The notes under the pieces were generated by a model that was not told the origin of the DNA, ran no database searches, and worked only from the letters and a program-made list of their open reading frames with translations. A stretch of DNA of 64,000 nt from Neckera pumila. Lineage: Eukaryota; Streptophyta; Bryopsida; Hypnales; Neckeraceae. A program made the position numbers and the translations under genes. The stretch spans positions 44,281,282 through 44,345,281 of the forward strand of contig OZ018409.1 of NCBI GenBank assembly GCA_963969595.1, in the 5' to 3' direction. This document shows, piece after piece, positions 36,130 to 47,853 of this stretch (within the stretch, counting starts at the first letter, position 1; each line of letters starts with the position of its first letter).

Positions 36130-37062
36130 TTAACCCCTAAAAGACCGGTTGTCCCCTTGGGGGAGAAATTGGGTCCGGGCAGGTTCCTACGATCTCAATT
36201 TTTAGTAATGTTTTTTGGGATTTTTTGAGGTTGTGTATTTTTGCAAGATCTTTTCAAATATATAATTTTTATTTTAATTGATGCCTGTGAGCAAAAGTTA
36301 TGGCACAATAAGTAAAACTGAAATTTTGCGGGCAGCCCAAAAAAAATCACAAAAAGTCAAAATAAAATTTTTTTCAAATTTTTTCTTCAAAGATTATATT
36401 TTTGCCTACATGTGAAGCTTTGTTTCATTCAATTTGGACTATTATTGAGAAAGTTATGGACAATCTTAGTTTTTTGGGCAATCTAAGCATCTTCTTAAAA
36501 AAATAAGTTGTAGAATTCATTTTTGAATGTAATTTTGAGAATTTTTCAATTTTTTTTGTTAGACATGGTTAAATTTTCTTGCTGGAACAATCTCACCATT
36601 GCGATTATTGTGATTCAATTCCATCTAAAAGCTATTAACAATTTAGTTTTTCTTCAATCTTGTACCCACTTCTACTTAATAATTTTTTAATGAGTGAAAA
36701 TTATATGCTTTTTTTCCTAAATTTTTTTGGTAGATTCTCAACTCAACTATTTAACATAAATAAGTAGAAAATCGAAATCAATATCGCAAAAAATTTGAAC
36801 TAAAAAGATTCAAAGCCAAAAAATCTAGTGAAGCAAGGTGGAAAAAAACTTGTTTTCTTCACTTTAAATGCATATATCTTGCAATCTACGTGGTCAAAGT
36901 TTTTGAAATTTCTTCCACATATTCATATACTAGTCGAGTACGAGATTTTACGGTTGAATATGCAAAAAAAAACAATTTTTTAAACTCTTTTCTCTTTGCA
37001 ATAGGAATGACAGTTTTGAATGTTTTTTGGTAGGAAAATCACCTCGGTCCTTTAGGGGTTAA
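36130..37062 (+). mobile_element. TTAA-flanked piggyBac-like element, subfamily A2
   Basis: Starts TTAA-CCCCTAAAAGACC and ends CGGTCCTTTAGGGG-TTAA, near-perfect inverted ends with intact TTAA on both sides, 933 bases. A small hairpin (TCCCC-TTG-GGGGA) lies 20 bases inside the left end. The interior shares the 'GTTATGGACAATCTTAG' and 'GAGATTTTACGGTT' blocks with other A2 copies. Confidence 0.8.
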
Positions 37063-37161
37063 GATGTCAAAAATGCTTGAAGTTACTAAGTTTTTCTAAC
37101 AATATAAACTTACTCATTGGAGAGAAAAATTTCAAGCTTGTGCAACCCATATAAGATCACA

Positions 37162-38116
37162 TTAACCCTTAAAGTTTCATGACTATATTTTCACCAAAAT
37201 CGCTCAAAATTGCCATTTTTAGAACAAGTACCAAATTTTTGAAATAAAAACTTTTTTGGCACATATAACCATAGACTCTTATAGTATGATGACTTGAAAA
37301 CATGTGGAAAAAATTCAAAAATTTCCACCATGTGGATTGCAGGATATAAGCATTCAAATTATGTAATATCATTTTTTGGGCCCTGCAATTAACAGGGCAG
37401 CTACACTTCACAAGCTTGCTTTTCTCTGAAAAAATGTCCAAAATGGTGGTGTTGCTTTGAATTTTTTTAGACAAGTTGACCATATGCTTGAGAAATTTCA
37501 CATCATTTGGAATTGCACAACTTATAAGAAAAAAATAATAAGTAGATAGTAGTAGAAAATGATTCAGTTACTAAATTGTTAAGAACTTAATTGTGGAATT
37601 GGAAAATGCCTATTCCAATATTGTCATAAATTTTGAAATTGAAAAATGCCCTACATCCAATATTGTAATAAACAATCTACATCCTATGATCTTATATATT
37701 TTTTTAAATATTGAAAATTGAGTAAGATAAGAATTTCAAATTTATTTTAAAGGTGAAAATCCATAACTGCCCACAAACAAAAAATCCTCCTAACTTCCAT
37801 CTCATTGATCAAAACGGAATGATTCAAAGGTTTCCATGTATAAATAACTATAGAAAACCAATTTCAAATTTTTTGTTTTTGAAAAAAGTGATTTTTATTT
37901 TTGCCCTTACTATCCATTTACAAAAGAAATAACATACTAGGCCATAAATTTTGACTCATATTTCCAAATGTCATGAAGTTTAGTGCACATAAATAATATT
38001 CCTCATTCCCACCTTCTATTAATATTTGGGCTAGGAATATAGAAATCTCCAATCACACGTACTTGCCCAAAATTTCTATGTAGATAAAAAACGCATGTTG
38101 GTCCTTTAGAGGCTAA
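37162..38116 (-). mobile_element. TTAA-flanked piggyBac-like element, subfamily A1, reverse
   Basis: Starts TTAA-CCCTTAAAGTTTCATG and ends GGTCCTTTAGAGG-CTAA; the right flank has changed by one base. It is 955 bases. Its left end matches the right end of 5257-6189 in reverse complement, and its right end matches that copy's left end. Confidence 0.72.
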
Positions 38117-38248
38117 TGACCTTCATAGTATTTTCTTGCCTTATGGGATGAATGTGTCACAAATCAATTCAGAGTTGAAGTACCGCATTTTGATACAACA
38201 TATCTAGACAATCATTTCTATATGAAGAACTGCATTCCCAAAGAAATT

Positions 38249-39241
38249 TTAACCTCTAAAAGCCCACTGTCCCTTCGAGGGATAAATGGGATTTTGGACA
38301 AGTACCTACGGGTTGAATTTTTGTCCTGATTTTTTGAAGTTTTTTGAAGATAGAAAAACTACTAAGCTTCGTAGGAATATATATATAATTTAAATTGGTG
38401 TTTGGAAACAAAAGTTAGGCCAAAATAAGCTCAAAACAGGGGGGAGGGGGCAACAAAAAAATTTGCAAAAATTAAATAAAAAATTAATTTTTTTTTTCTC
38501 ATAGGTTATATTTTTGTCTACTTGGAAAGCTTTGATTCATTTGATTTGGATTTTTTATGAGAAAGTTATGGACAATCTTGTTTTTCGGGCACTTAGAACA
38601 TCTTCTTGAAAAAAATAACTTGTAGGATTCATTTTGGAATGCAATTTTCACAATTCTTCAAAAGAAAGAAAAGTTCCAAGTGGTTTAGTTTTTTGCTACA
38701 ACAATCTTATCATTGGGATTAATGCTATTTAATTCCATATAAAAGATATTAATATTTTAGATTTCCCTTCTATCTTGTACCTACTTCTATCTAACAATTT
38801 TTTTAAAAATGAAAATTAAACTTTTTGAATTCTTTTTTTTGCTAGATTCTCAACTCAATTCTCCACTATAAATATTTAATGCTCAAAACTCTATTGTGCA
38901 AAAATTTAACCCCTAAAGGACCAAGTGATCGTTCAACATACGTAAATTTGACTACATGGTCATGGGCTCCGTCTTTTAAGAGTTAAAATAAAAAATGTTC
39001 AAAGTCAAAAATTCTAGTCCCACAATGTGCTGAAAAATTTGTTTTCTTCACTTTAATCGTAGATATCTTGCAATCTATGCGGTCAAAAATTCTGAAGTTT
39101 TTTCCACACATTTTCATACTAATTAGGTGTAAGATCCTATGGTTAAATGTGCAATGAAAAATTTCAAAGGTTTTTCCTCATAGAAATGGTAGTTTTGAGT
39201 GTTTTTTTGCAAAAAAATGGCCTTGGGCCTCTAGGGGTTAA
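38249..39241 (+). mobile_element. TTAA-flanked piggyBac-like element, subfamily A2, with a nested mini-element
   Basis: Starts TTAA-CCTCTAAAAGCCC and ends TTGGGCCTCTAGGGG-TTAA, 993 bases. The subterminal hairpin is TGTCCCTTCGAGGGATA. It is closely related to 55598-56525 across its whole length, except for the extra 77 bases contributed by the mini-element. Confidence 0.8.
38906..38986 (+). mobile_element. 81-base TTAA-flanked mini-element nested in an A2 copy
   Basis: Starts TTAA-CCCCTAAAGGACCAAG and ends GGGCTCCGTCTTTTAAGAG-TTAA. It lies where the related copy at 55598-56525 (near 56255-56280) has uninterrupted sequence, so it is a very short internally deleted derivative that still inserted. 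Confidence 0.7.
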
Positions 39242-42200
39242 AATACATTCAACCTTAAACAATTGGATTCACAAAATTTATTGATTTACAACAATGCATT
39301 GCACCAACATAAGCATCATTGTGTCTTAACGTGTTACTTTACACCACTCAGCAGATATTATCACTTCATAAACCACCATACAAATCAAAAATAATTAAAT
39401 AAAACACTTAATTGCCAACCCCTACACACCTAAACAAAAAACAAAAAAAGCACTTGATACACCAGGTATAATATAGGAGTATGGTATAGAGAATATTGAT
39501 TTAGCGTATACAATTTGATACGATGTGACATACGAGTACAAGTATGGATACAATTGCTCATCTCATATTGATTGTAATCTAGTATGTCTATAAAAAATAC
39601 ATATAATGGGGACAAATGAAAAAATATTACATTGATTCATTCACTTATTAATTGATTGGGTAATGATTCTTCATTGTCCACTGTTATGAGTGATTTTTCC
39701 GGCGTGAAGAAAACATCACCCTTAGAGTTTGGCCGAGGGGAATTGTGTGCCTGTGTGGACCCTAATTTAATTTGCCTCCAAGCAATGGACTCTTATGATG
39801 ATTCTTGGTTAGTTTTTAATTGAGCGAGAAGGAGGCAACACCCCTAAATCATCCAAATATGTGACCTAAAACCCCCAAATCCTCCTAATACATATTTTAG
39901 ATGGTTATATTGACCTCCAAGATCAAAATTCCCACAAAAAACTCCAATTTGGATCCAAAATGGACCAAATGAAATCTTACAAACTAATTTCAGCATACAT
40001 CATCATCACGAAACATCCAATTTTGCTCATACATTGACCCTAATCTTGCACTTTATCTAAATCTCAAAGTTCAATCCCATCACAATCACCTTCTCATTTT
40101 TAATAAGTAGCCTCCATTTGGTCACTCCAACAACTAATCCAAATTTTAGCTCAATTTGGACAACGCTTCTGCACATGCCAAAAAACCTTGAAAATCAACT
40201 TACTACTCATGCATTGTCTTAAGACCTCCAAATCATGCAATGGGCCTCTAGGGTGTAATTTTTGGAGGAATTTTGGTATCAACCACTCCAAAACCCACAC
40301 TCTAAATTCCTGCAAGCAAAAGCAAGCCATACAAGTCCATTGTGAATTCAAGCAGCATACAAGACCAATACAATGTAATTAGCATTCCAGTTGAATTCTG
40401 TCATAACACGAGGTAAACATCCCACCAAATAAAATCCCCTAGCTTAAGTCCCAGCATCAATCACTGCATTGACTTGCAGTGAAGGTGGGGCAGGATTCGC
40501 GCCTCCAAATGCCAAGTCTAAATTATTTTGGAATTTGTGGTCAGCAAATCAGGATCCTTCCGCTAATAAGCTTGTGGTTGGTTCGTCACCCATCAGCACA
40601 TGGTGGTGCCAATTCAGCCCCCCAAAAGAAAACCAATCTTTGTTTCAAACTTTTCGACAGGTTCTAGCGTAACTAACATTTTAGTCATGTTGACATTTGT
40701 CCAATTTGATAGGAAACCAATACAAATCACAAACGCCCTAACACCCTTGCTAATCTTCTTGCTCAGCTCTTCTCTCTAATCTCCAACGCCCCATCAGTTC
40801 ATTCAAACCACCCAAAAATCCACCCCAAAATGCTAATTTTACTTCCATTAATCCAAAATCAGATCCCAATCTCACCTAAAAACCCCCATTTCTTCTTCAC
40901 CCATTTCCCTCCCAAAGAGGTGGAACTACTCGACTAATTGTCCTACATGTTTTCCTTCCCTAATCTATACTCATTCATGCTTAAAACGCCAATAAACACC
41001 ACATTGCTCTCAAAAACACACATGCACCAAAAGTGGGAAGTAGCTGAGAGAGAGAAAGAGAGCCAAAACCTAATTCCAACTCTAATTTACTAATTTGCAT
41101 ATATACCAACTCCTAATGAATTTCTTTCACTAATTACGTTTATCCAACTCTAATTTATTGAAAAATTTCTAAAATAGTGTAAAGCGCGCCAAATTAGTGA
41201 AAACTGTGCTAATTTGGTATGAATGGCGCTAATTTAGCATAAATTGCGCCAATTTAGTTGAAACCCTCTTAAATTCCTGTGTTTTTTCCAATTTTATTAT
41301 TTTTATCCTATTATAGTATTCCTCTCACTACTCTTGTGTTCTAGTAGTAGTTTAAAGTTTACTAACTTCTTTTGTGTTTTTCATATTTATTATTTTTAGT
41401 TGTTTTCAATCCCTATTTTTTTCCTAGACTATTTTTCCATTGTATTTCCATAATTGCATTTTGAGATTTTTACCCTAAATTCCTATAGTTCCTATCCCTA
41501 TATCACAGAAATTTCCCTAATTTGTGGTCATGGCTTATTCCGGAGTACTAATACTTCTTGGCTTGAAAATTCTTACATACTGTGTCTATTTTCTACAATC
41601 TAAAAAGTGAACCAACACGGTAGTTCACAACTATCCACTCAAAGATAAGATAATAAACTCTACTCTATTCCATCAAGAACATCCTAAAATGATTAGCATC
41701 TTTGTATTCCAACACATGATATTTATGGTATTGCCAAAGAACATTCCAATGCAACTAGCTCTTTAGTCCTTGAGTTGTTTAGTGTTCTAAAACAAAATTA
41801 TACTCACTTCTATGCAATTACAACTTCCAAACTTTTGTGTTTGCAATCCAAAAATAAGTAAAGATTATAGAGAAAATTTCAGTCTACTGTGAACATATGT
41901 AGTACAAAAATACAAAAGTAAGTTCCTAGCAACAATACCCAACTAGCTCAAGTCAATCACCTATCAGAAGAGTGAGCTTCAATTGGCAAACAACCAAAAG
42001 ACATAAATCCTTTTTAGGCTTCCTCAAACCAACAAGGAGTTAGAAGGACATGACAAATCTAATTTAACTAGGAAGATTCTAGAAAATAATACTAGAGAAA
42101 TCTAATTATATATGCATTTTTTTCCATAATCAAACTCAACATTCATATTATCAGGAATAGTATAGAAGACTCCTCACACAGACCCCACATTCTTTATAGT

Positions 42201-43281
42201 GTAGAAGATGACAAATGATCATAGGGTTATTTATTTTAATCAAATGCCAATAGGAGACCGTTCTTCATTTGAAAACTTGTTAGATCCAAAAAATGTTTAC
42301 CTATACTACGTAAAGACCATTTTGGACCTTATCAAAATCCTTTGTTACTCTTGTCCATAAGATTTTGTGATTTATGAGGGTATTCAAAGATCACCCTGTA
42401 ATCAAACTAGTGATCTTCCTCTATAGGATCTTCAAACTAACAAACAAACATGGAAAAAAAACTCTAAAAATATGTTGGTTAGCTTCCTCCATCTTTTTTA
42501 ACTTGTAAGGTACACCAGCCTATTACCACACATTGATTTGCAATCATGGGACTTTAGAGACAACTCTAAGAGTGGTATTTATTTTCAAAGGTGCACCCCT
42601 CTTTATATTCAATACCAAGTGGCATACTTTTTTGGGCTGAAAATTGAAATTTCTATGAATTTCCAAAATGACTTATTTTAAAAATAAAAAACCTTCAATA
42701 GTTAGGGCTTCAAAATACAACCTAAGACCATCCAAAAATAAACCTTGACCAACTTCTTGGAATTCCTTTTTCACTCCATTGACATTGTACAATCAATTCC
42801 CCCTTAGAACCTCCTTAAAAGATGAGGATTTAATTTAATCAAAATTGTTGATAAAGTATCATCATTTACAAATTGTTTAAGTAGCGTTTGTCAAGCATAT
42901 TGCCATTTAGGGACAATTGTGAAGGCGTCCAAATGGTCTCCCATTTGCACCATTCACCAAACATTTTCACATTTTCATTCTCTCTTTGATAATATTGAAA
43001 TTGAATAAACTTAAGGTGGAAATGTTGTTATTTCATAGGAGACGAAATTGGTTCATGAATGGTATTAGGCTAGTATATAATATTACAAGCTACCCCAGAG
43101 ACAACCTCTATGATTGTTATAAGATCTTGTTCAATTAATCCTAGAAGGACATGGATCCACCCATGTCCAAGGTAGTCACCAAAATACATTGATCCTTGGA
43201 CCAATAGGTGCATACTTTGTTTCTATAATAAGCAGTGAAGTCATCCACAAGACGCATGTAGTCTTCAACATTGTTCTAAGG
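39242..43281. other. Gene-free 4 kb
   Basis: No recognisable gene on either strand. About 40150-41050 is a little richer in C and less repetitive than the rest and could contain a decayed gene, but no frame is convincing. A TTAA element end may lie at 43137 (TTAATCCTAGAAGGACATG), but no partner end is found. Confidence 0.5.
41186..41265 (+). repeat. 20-base tandem repeat, four diverged copies
   Basis: Four units of 20 bases of the form GCGCCAAATTAGTGAAAACT, GTGCTAATTTGGTATGAATG, GCGCTAATTTAGCATAAATT and GCGCCAATTTAGTTGAAACC. The period is strict although the bases vary. Confidence 0.85.
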
Positions 43282-44230
43282 TTAACCCCTAAAGGTTTTT
43301 GACTATGTTTTGACCAATAACGCTCAAAAACTGCCATTTCTAATACAATTAAACACCAAAGTTTAGAAAAAAACATTTTTTGGAAACATATAGCTATTAG
43401 ATCTTGTAATACACTGGTTTAAGAAGATCTGGAAAAATTTTCAAGAAATTTCCACCATGTAGCTTGCAAGATATGAGCATTTGAATTGACAAAGAACCAT
43501 TTGTTGTCCCTGCCAAAAAAACGGGCAGCTGTAGTTCACAAGGTCGCATTTGTAGAAAATTGAATGTCCAAAATGGCAATTACTTGCTAGATTCATTCTT
43601 CAAGTCAAGTTGGCTACATCCTTGAAAACTTTTAGATCATTTGAAATTGTACAACATATTGGAAAAAATTATTAAGTAGAAAGAAGTAGAAAATGATTCA
43701 AAATACGAAATTGTCAAGAATTTAGTTATGTAATTGAAAAATGCCAATCCCAACAGTTGTAATGTTGGGATAATAAATACACACCTACTGCTTTTATTTC
43801 TTTTCAAAAATATTGAAAATTTAGTTAAATAAAGGACTTCAAAGCTTATTTTAGAGTAGAGCTTCCATAACCACTGGCAAACTAAAACTCTTCATAATTT
43901 TCATCTACTTGATCAAAATGGAATGATTCAAGCTTTTTATATATATGTGAATCTGGAAAAAACAATTTCAAAGTTTTTGTCTCTTAAAATGGATTTTTTT
44001 AAGAATTTTTTGAGCTACTTAAAGATCAATGAAAATTACATATCATACAATAACTTTTTAACCATGTAGTCAAAAGTTATGAAAATTGTTGGGCCTTAAA
44101 GCTACTCCTTGGGCACACCTTGTGTGAAAATTCCAAAGAGAAAAAGAAAAAGAAAAGTGTGTTTGTAGTGAGGTACCCAAAATTGCTAATGTTGCCAAAA
44201 AAACCCGGTGTTTGGTCCTTCAGGGATTAA
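43282..44230 (-). mobile_element. TTAA-flanked piggyBac-like element, subfamily A1, reverse
   Basis: Starts TTAA-CCCCTAAAGGTTTTTG and ends TTTGGTCCTTCAGGGA-TTAA, 949 bases. Its left end matches that of 37162-38116 (shared TTGACTATGTTTTGACCAAT and ACTGCCATTTCTAA blocks). No open frame. Confidence 0.75.
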
Positions 44231-45310
44231 GGTTTCAAAAAGAGCGAAACCATAACATCAAAAAGACAACGAGATTAGAATACACAACCATGCCCTTCCT
44301 ATCCAAAGCATAGCAGCACCTCCACACAAATGGCCTGCATTGAGATTAGGAGGAGACTGTCGTCATACCCAGACAACATGAAACTGAAGTCCAAGGCATA
44401 ATTTGGGAGACAGCTGCAGCTGATTTTGATCATGGTGTACCAGCAAGGGCAGTTGAAGAAGGCTTGCAAACTAAAACCGGCATAAAGCAAAAGCTCCTCC
44501 ACATTTACCTTTGAAGGAAATGTAGCCCTGCGATGCTCGTCATCATCCTGAAACGAAAAACAACCAAAACCTCAGGGGCACTAGGAAAGCACCATATTTA
44601 TTTATTTGGTGATTATCGTACAACTTGTGCAAATTCAAAGGACTCATCCTAAGAGCGATACTATCCCTGGATGTCAAAACCTCAAAGCCATCAGCAGAGA
44701 ATTTCCTGAGCACTCACTCAAAGTTGGCACATTCAAACCAGTGGGGTTTTTTCCGACGATTTGGTGCAAAATTGCACCAAATTTTATAGCATGGCACCAT
44801 GCCTACAGAAAAAAAAAATGGTATTAAATAGGTGGAAAATCAACAAAAAAACTTCAAATTAAACGAAAAAATTGGATGAAATCGCCAGATTGTGGATGAA
44901 AACTGAATTATGGAAAAGTGGTATGTTCTAATATGATATTTTCTATCCAATATATGGATGAATGCTGAAATTTGGAGCACCACTATAACATTTAGTATTG
45001 CCACTTTGTCACTTCATTAAAAATGAAGAAAAACACCCTGATTCAAAATCAATCCATGTTGTGCATACTTGGTAGCCAACGGCTCCTTCATTGACATTTT
45101 GCATATGGACAATATGGAACATCATTTGTCGTCACCCGCAAACCCTAAATCCTAACCCCGAAAACGGAAGTAACGGTGAAAGTCAAAGTCTTTGAAATAT
45201 CAAGTCCAAAGTGGGCAACTTCCAATTTCGAAACTAAATAATCCTCATTAGGAAAAATTTGAACCCGGGAGAGGGCCGTTAACTTTTGATTTTTCGGCAC
45301 CTTCCGTGGT

Positions 45311-45342
45311 GCAAACAAAAACAAAAACAAAAACAAAAACAA
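45311..45342 (+). repeat. ACAAAA microsatellite
   Basis: About five copies of a 6-base ACAAAA unit. The reverse strand reads as an artificial Phe/Leu-rich frame. Confidence 0.9.
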
Positions 45343-45430
45343 AATTAAAAAATTAAATATTAGGTTTGCTGATGTGGCGTTGAGGTGTGCTAATGTGGCA
45401 CCAATAGTGCCACATCAGCAAGTCCCGGAT

Positions 45431-45542
45431 TTTTTTTTGTAACTGCACTAGATCAGTACAGAACTCATGGCCTCCTTTTGGGCTCCTTTTTTTTGTAACT
45501 GCACTAGATCAGTACAGAACTCATGGCCTCCTTTTGGGCTCC
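45431..45542 (+). repeat. Exact 56-base tandem duplication
   Basis: Two copies of a 56-base unit (45431-45486 and 45487-45542; contains GCACTAGATCAGTACAGAAC) show no differences, followed by the first T-run and GTAA of a third. Exact identity suggests a very recent event or an assembly artefact. Confidence 0.9.
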
Positions 45543-46199
45543 TTTTTTTTGTAATGTTTCACATACTGTTACAAATTTGCAAGCAGAGGAATAGAAATTG
45601 ATCATTACCTAGAGAAAGCTAGAACAGATGACCTTCAAATTCGACATTCTAAACTCAAAATTTGAAATTTGTCATTTCAAATCTCTAGGTTGCCATATTG
45701 ATGTGGACAGCTTGCAAGTTGCAACTTGGAATTGGAGAAGGTCGTGTCTCGGCAGAGACCTTGTCAATGGAAGGTCACCCCAAGAAAAAATATTCTAGAA
45801 GGAGTGCTGGTAGGCAAGGACTAATCAGTTAAAGCAAATACTTGATGGACTTATTCAAATGAAATATTTGCTTTCCTATATAGTGTACCTCAAGACTTTG
45901 TAAGTGATCTTCCATTGCTCAAATACTTGTGAAAATTGGCATGCATGTTTTAAACTATTCATTAATACATTTGGTCAAAAACGGATTACTTTTCACTGGT
46001 GAATATTTTTAGACATGTCCCCTTGATTGAAGTCATTCTGCATGAGGAAAACAATAATCATTTTTATAAAACTGACTATTATTGCAAATATCTCAAAATC
46101 TACACAATCAACAGGCTTTATTTACTTGATAATTATGAATAAGATCCTATAGTCAAATTTTTGATAAAATGACTCCGAGAATTTTTTATTGTTGATATG

Positions 46200-46272
46200 T
46201 ATAAGTGATGGTTTGGAGGTGATTTTGGAGGAAAGATTGGAGGGAATCCCCCCTTCAATTTGTAGGGGTTAA
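46200..46272. mobile_element. Orphan right end of an A-type TTAA element
   Basis: Ends CAATTTGTAGGGG-TTAA. Upstream (about 46140-46200) shows an A-like AAGATCCTATAGTCAAAT block. No left end is found within 1.2 kb, so this is probably a truncated copy. Confidence 0.4.
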
Positions 46273-46931
46273 GTTCTAGTTGTTAACTTCTAATTATGAT
46301 GGATTTTCTTTTTAAATTCTTTATTTTTTCAAGTTGTTTTGGATTGGTAATTTATCTAACCACAAAAAATATCATTTGAAGTAAAAAATACCTATATCCT
46401 ATGAAACTATTAATAAAATATTTGTAATCTTTGCAAGAGGTTTTTATACAAATTGTAGAGGATGATTGTTTAGCAATTCTAGGTCATTCGCTATTGGAGA
46501 ATTCCTAGATGTGTGAGGGAGACAACCTATTTCCGATCACTTAAGCAATTTGACATATTTGGTGTCTGGATATGGTGAAGGGAAAAATTTCCCATTTAGA
46601 TAAATAGATTTTAGAATAATATAATATTTTTGTACATTAATTTCCTCAAAAACAAAATTACCAAGAATTTGTTTGTGGAGATTTTGTTCAATCTATTTTT
46701 GTTATAAAAGTCACCATATTTCCACTATAAGAATTTTTTTTTTTTTTTTCATGTCGAAGCAAAAACATGCGATGTCCAAGGCTGAACATATTATGTTTGC
46801 GGAGACATGAAGACGTTAAAGAGAAGGATTGCGATTTTAGAACATTTCCAATGATGTTCAAGATGATTGTGGCAAATTTGAATGAAAACAAGTTGGTATT
46901 ACCATTGACATTGGGATTTTTGATGACATTT

Positions 46932-47853
46932 TTAATCCCTAAAGGACCAAGGCATTTTTTGGCTCCGAAACCACTGAAAACTACCATTTCTGTTGCAATC
47001 ACTCTAGAAACCAAAAAAGACATTTTTTTTAGAATCTAACTATAGGATCTTGTACTTCACTTGTCTTAGATTGTGTGTTAAGACTGTCATGAAGTTTGAC
47101 CGTACGGATTGGAAGATATTAGCATTTGAAGTTGAAAAAAGAAGTTTTTTGAACTATGGCCTACAATTTCAGATGACTTTGATATCCCTTTGTAGATTTT
47201 TTTTGCACTACACACCATAAATTTAAAATTTTTTATATTGAAAATTTGAGTTGAGAATCGGGAAAAAAATTTCAAAATGTCAAACCTTGATTTTCGCTTA
47301 CAAAAAAATTGTTAAGTAGAAGTAGGTCCAAAATTGAACAAAATACTAAATTGTTAATAGCTCTTAGGTGGAATTAAAACAACATAATTCCAACTGTGAG
47401 ATTGTTCTTGCAAACAATCTTGACCTTGTCAAAAAAAAAAACTGAAAAAATTCGAAAATTTCATACCAAAATGAATTCTATAAGTTGTTTTTTGAAGAAG
47501 ATGTCTAAATTGCCCGAAAAACAAGATTGTCCATAACTTTCTCATTGTTATTCCAAATAAAAAGAATCAAAGCTTCAAATCTACACAAAAACATGATCTT
47601 TGAGAATTTTTTTTTTAAAAAAACAACGTTTTTTTGTGTTTTTTTCTTTTGCCCGGCGAACTACTTTAATGCTTTAGGATGCCATAACTTTTGCTCCCGG
47701 GCACCGATTGAAAAAAAATTATATTTTTAGAAAGCTGCTCTGATTTCCTATCTTCCATAAAAGATTCTAAAAATGAGGTCAAAATTTGAGGTCACATAGG
47801 CCTGCCCGAAATCCCAAGTGTCCCTCAAGGGGACTTTGTCCCTTGAGGGTTAA
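46932..47853 (-). mobile_element. TTAA-flanked piggyBac-like element, subfamily A2, reverse
   Basis: Starts TTAA-TCCCTAAAGGACCAAG and ends GTCCCTTGAGGG-TTAA, 922 bases. In reverse orientation it carries the A2 hairpin (GTCCCCTTGAGGGAC) and the A2 block around 'TTGTCCATAACTTTCTCAT'. No open frame longer than chance. Confidence 0.75.

Larger units (their letters stand above)
44231..46268. other. Intergenic with possible gene relic and simple repeats
   Basis: About 44299-44560 is richer in G and C. On the minus strand it has a clean acceptor (TTTTTCGTTTCAG), a 43-base exon-like stretch and a donor AAAG-GTAAAT, followed by an open frame to 44299. I do not recognise a product, so a decayed gene fragment is possible. 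At 45362-45417 a hairpin pairs GCTGATGTGGC with GCCACATCAGC. The rest is AT-rich without genes. Confidence 0.35.

Noticed and set aside
43137..43160. Possible TTAA element end, TTAATCCTAGAAGGACATG
   Set aside because: No partner end in a plausible distance and no match to the interior of known copies.
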